Shown here piece by piece: positions 63,748 to 64,000 of a stretch of 64,000 bases of DNA. The notes beneath the pieces were generated by a model. The model saw nothing but the letters and a program-made list of their open reading frames with translations, was not told the DNA's origin and ran no database searches. The number at the start of each line of letters is the position of its first letter. The stretch's first letter is position 1. This DNA is from Gossypium raimondii (lineage: Eukaryota; Streptophyta; Magnoliopsida; Malvales; Malvaceae), in assembly GCF_025698545.1 (NCBI RefSeq), contig NC_068567.1:59711371-59775370 (forward strand), given 5' to 3'. The translations under genes were made by a program, and so were the position numbers.

Positions 63748-64000
63748 GAAATAATTAATATTAAATATATTTTAATTAAAATAATTTAAACATGTAAGTT
63801 AATATGACATTAAACATGTAATAATATGTTTGTTGCATGATATTTTGCAAATAATATAATTTAATGGCTACCTTTTGGATTAAGACTAAAATTTCAAAAT
63901 TTAAAAACTACATAGATTAAAAATATGATCAAACTAAAATATAAAGTCTAAACATGCAATTAGGGGTGAGGGTTCGATCGAATCGAATGAAAAAATTTTG
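63748..64000. other. Window edge, AT-rich with relic repeat
   Basis: No gene is seen. The last 40 bp (GGGTGAGGGTTCGATCGAATCGAATG) look like the start of a dispersed repeat continuing outside the window. Confidence 0.4.

Noticed and set aside
1-64000. tRNA or rRNA genes, gene clusters or a novel defence system
   Set aside because: No cloverleaf, rRNA core sequence or set of functionally linked genes was recognised on either strand; the six genes belong to separate known families.

Overview
This window is plant nuclear DNA, most likely cotton (Gossypium) or a close Malvaceae relative. The genes are intron-rich, AT-rich and plant-specific in type (TIFY-CCT-GATA, SVP-clade MADS, SMP-C2 synaptotagmin, DRP3). 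Several repeats have the TGTAACACCCC / CACACGGCCGTGTG sequence style that I associate with cotton Ty3/gypsy LTRs. The species call is inference; no search was possible.

Layout: 1-4.5 kb is a nest of gypsy-type LTRs, ending in a primer-binding site and a broken gag start. At 4.6-5.1 kb lies a foldback MITE. A complete eight-exon SVP/AGL24-type MADS-box gene occupies 7975-11319 (+). About 400 bp downstream is a 5'-truncated LINE on the minus strand (11740-17724), split by a 3.6-kb solo LTR (12123-15745). A SINE-like pair lies in the next intergenic stretch. Then follow a Rab GDI gene (21177-25147, +, 13 exons), a ULP2-type SUMO protease (26554-35651, +, 21 exons), a processed 60S P0 pseudogene (36831-37678), a synaptotagmin-2-like gene (41810-46717, +, 12 exons) and a TIFY/CCT/GATA factor (48262-53026, +, 11 exons). 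Convergent to the last is a DRP3-type dynamin (53929-61917, -, 20 exons). The window closes in AT-rich tandem repeats.

The six genes look intact: every exon chain I built keeps frame from ATG to stop. They are ordinary housekeeping and regulatory genes (vesicle traffic, SUMO removal, membrane contact sites, organelle fission, transcription) and do not form a pathway or cluster.

I see no convincing novel system. The best leads are: (1) a tandem duplicated exon pair in the SUMO protease that multiplies SUMO-interaction-like motifs, together with an Asp-to-Asn change at the expected catalytic acid; (2) four GC-AG introns among about 79; (3) an array of three equal 23-codon exons in the GATA gene; (4) nested insertions dated relative to each other by target-site duplications.
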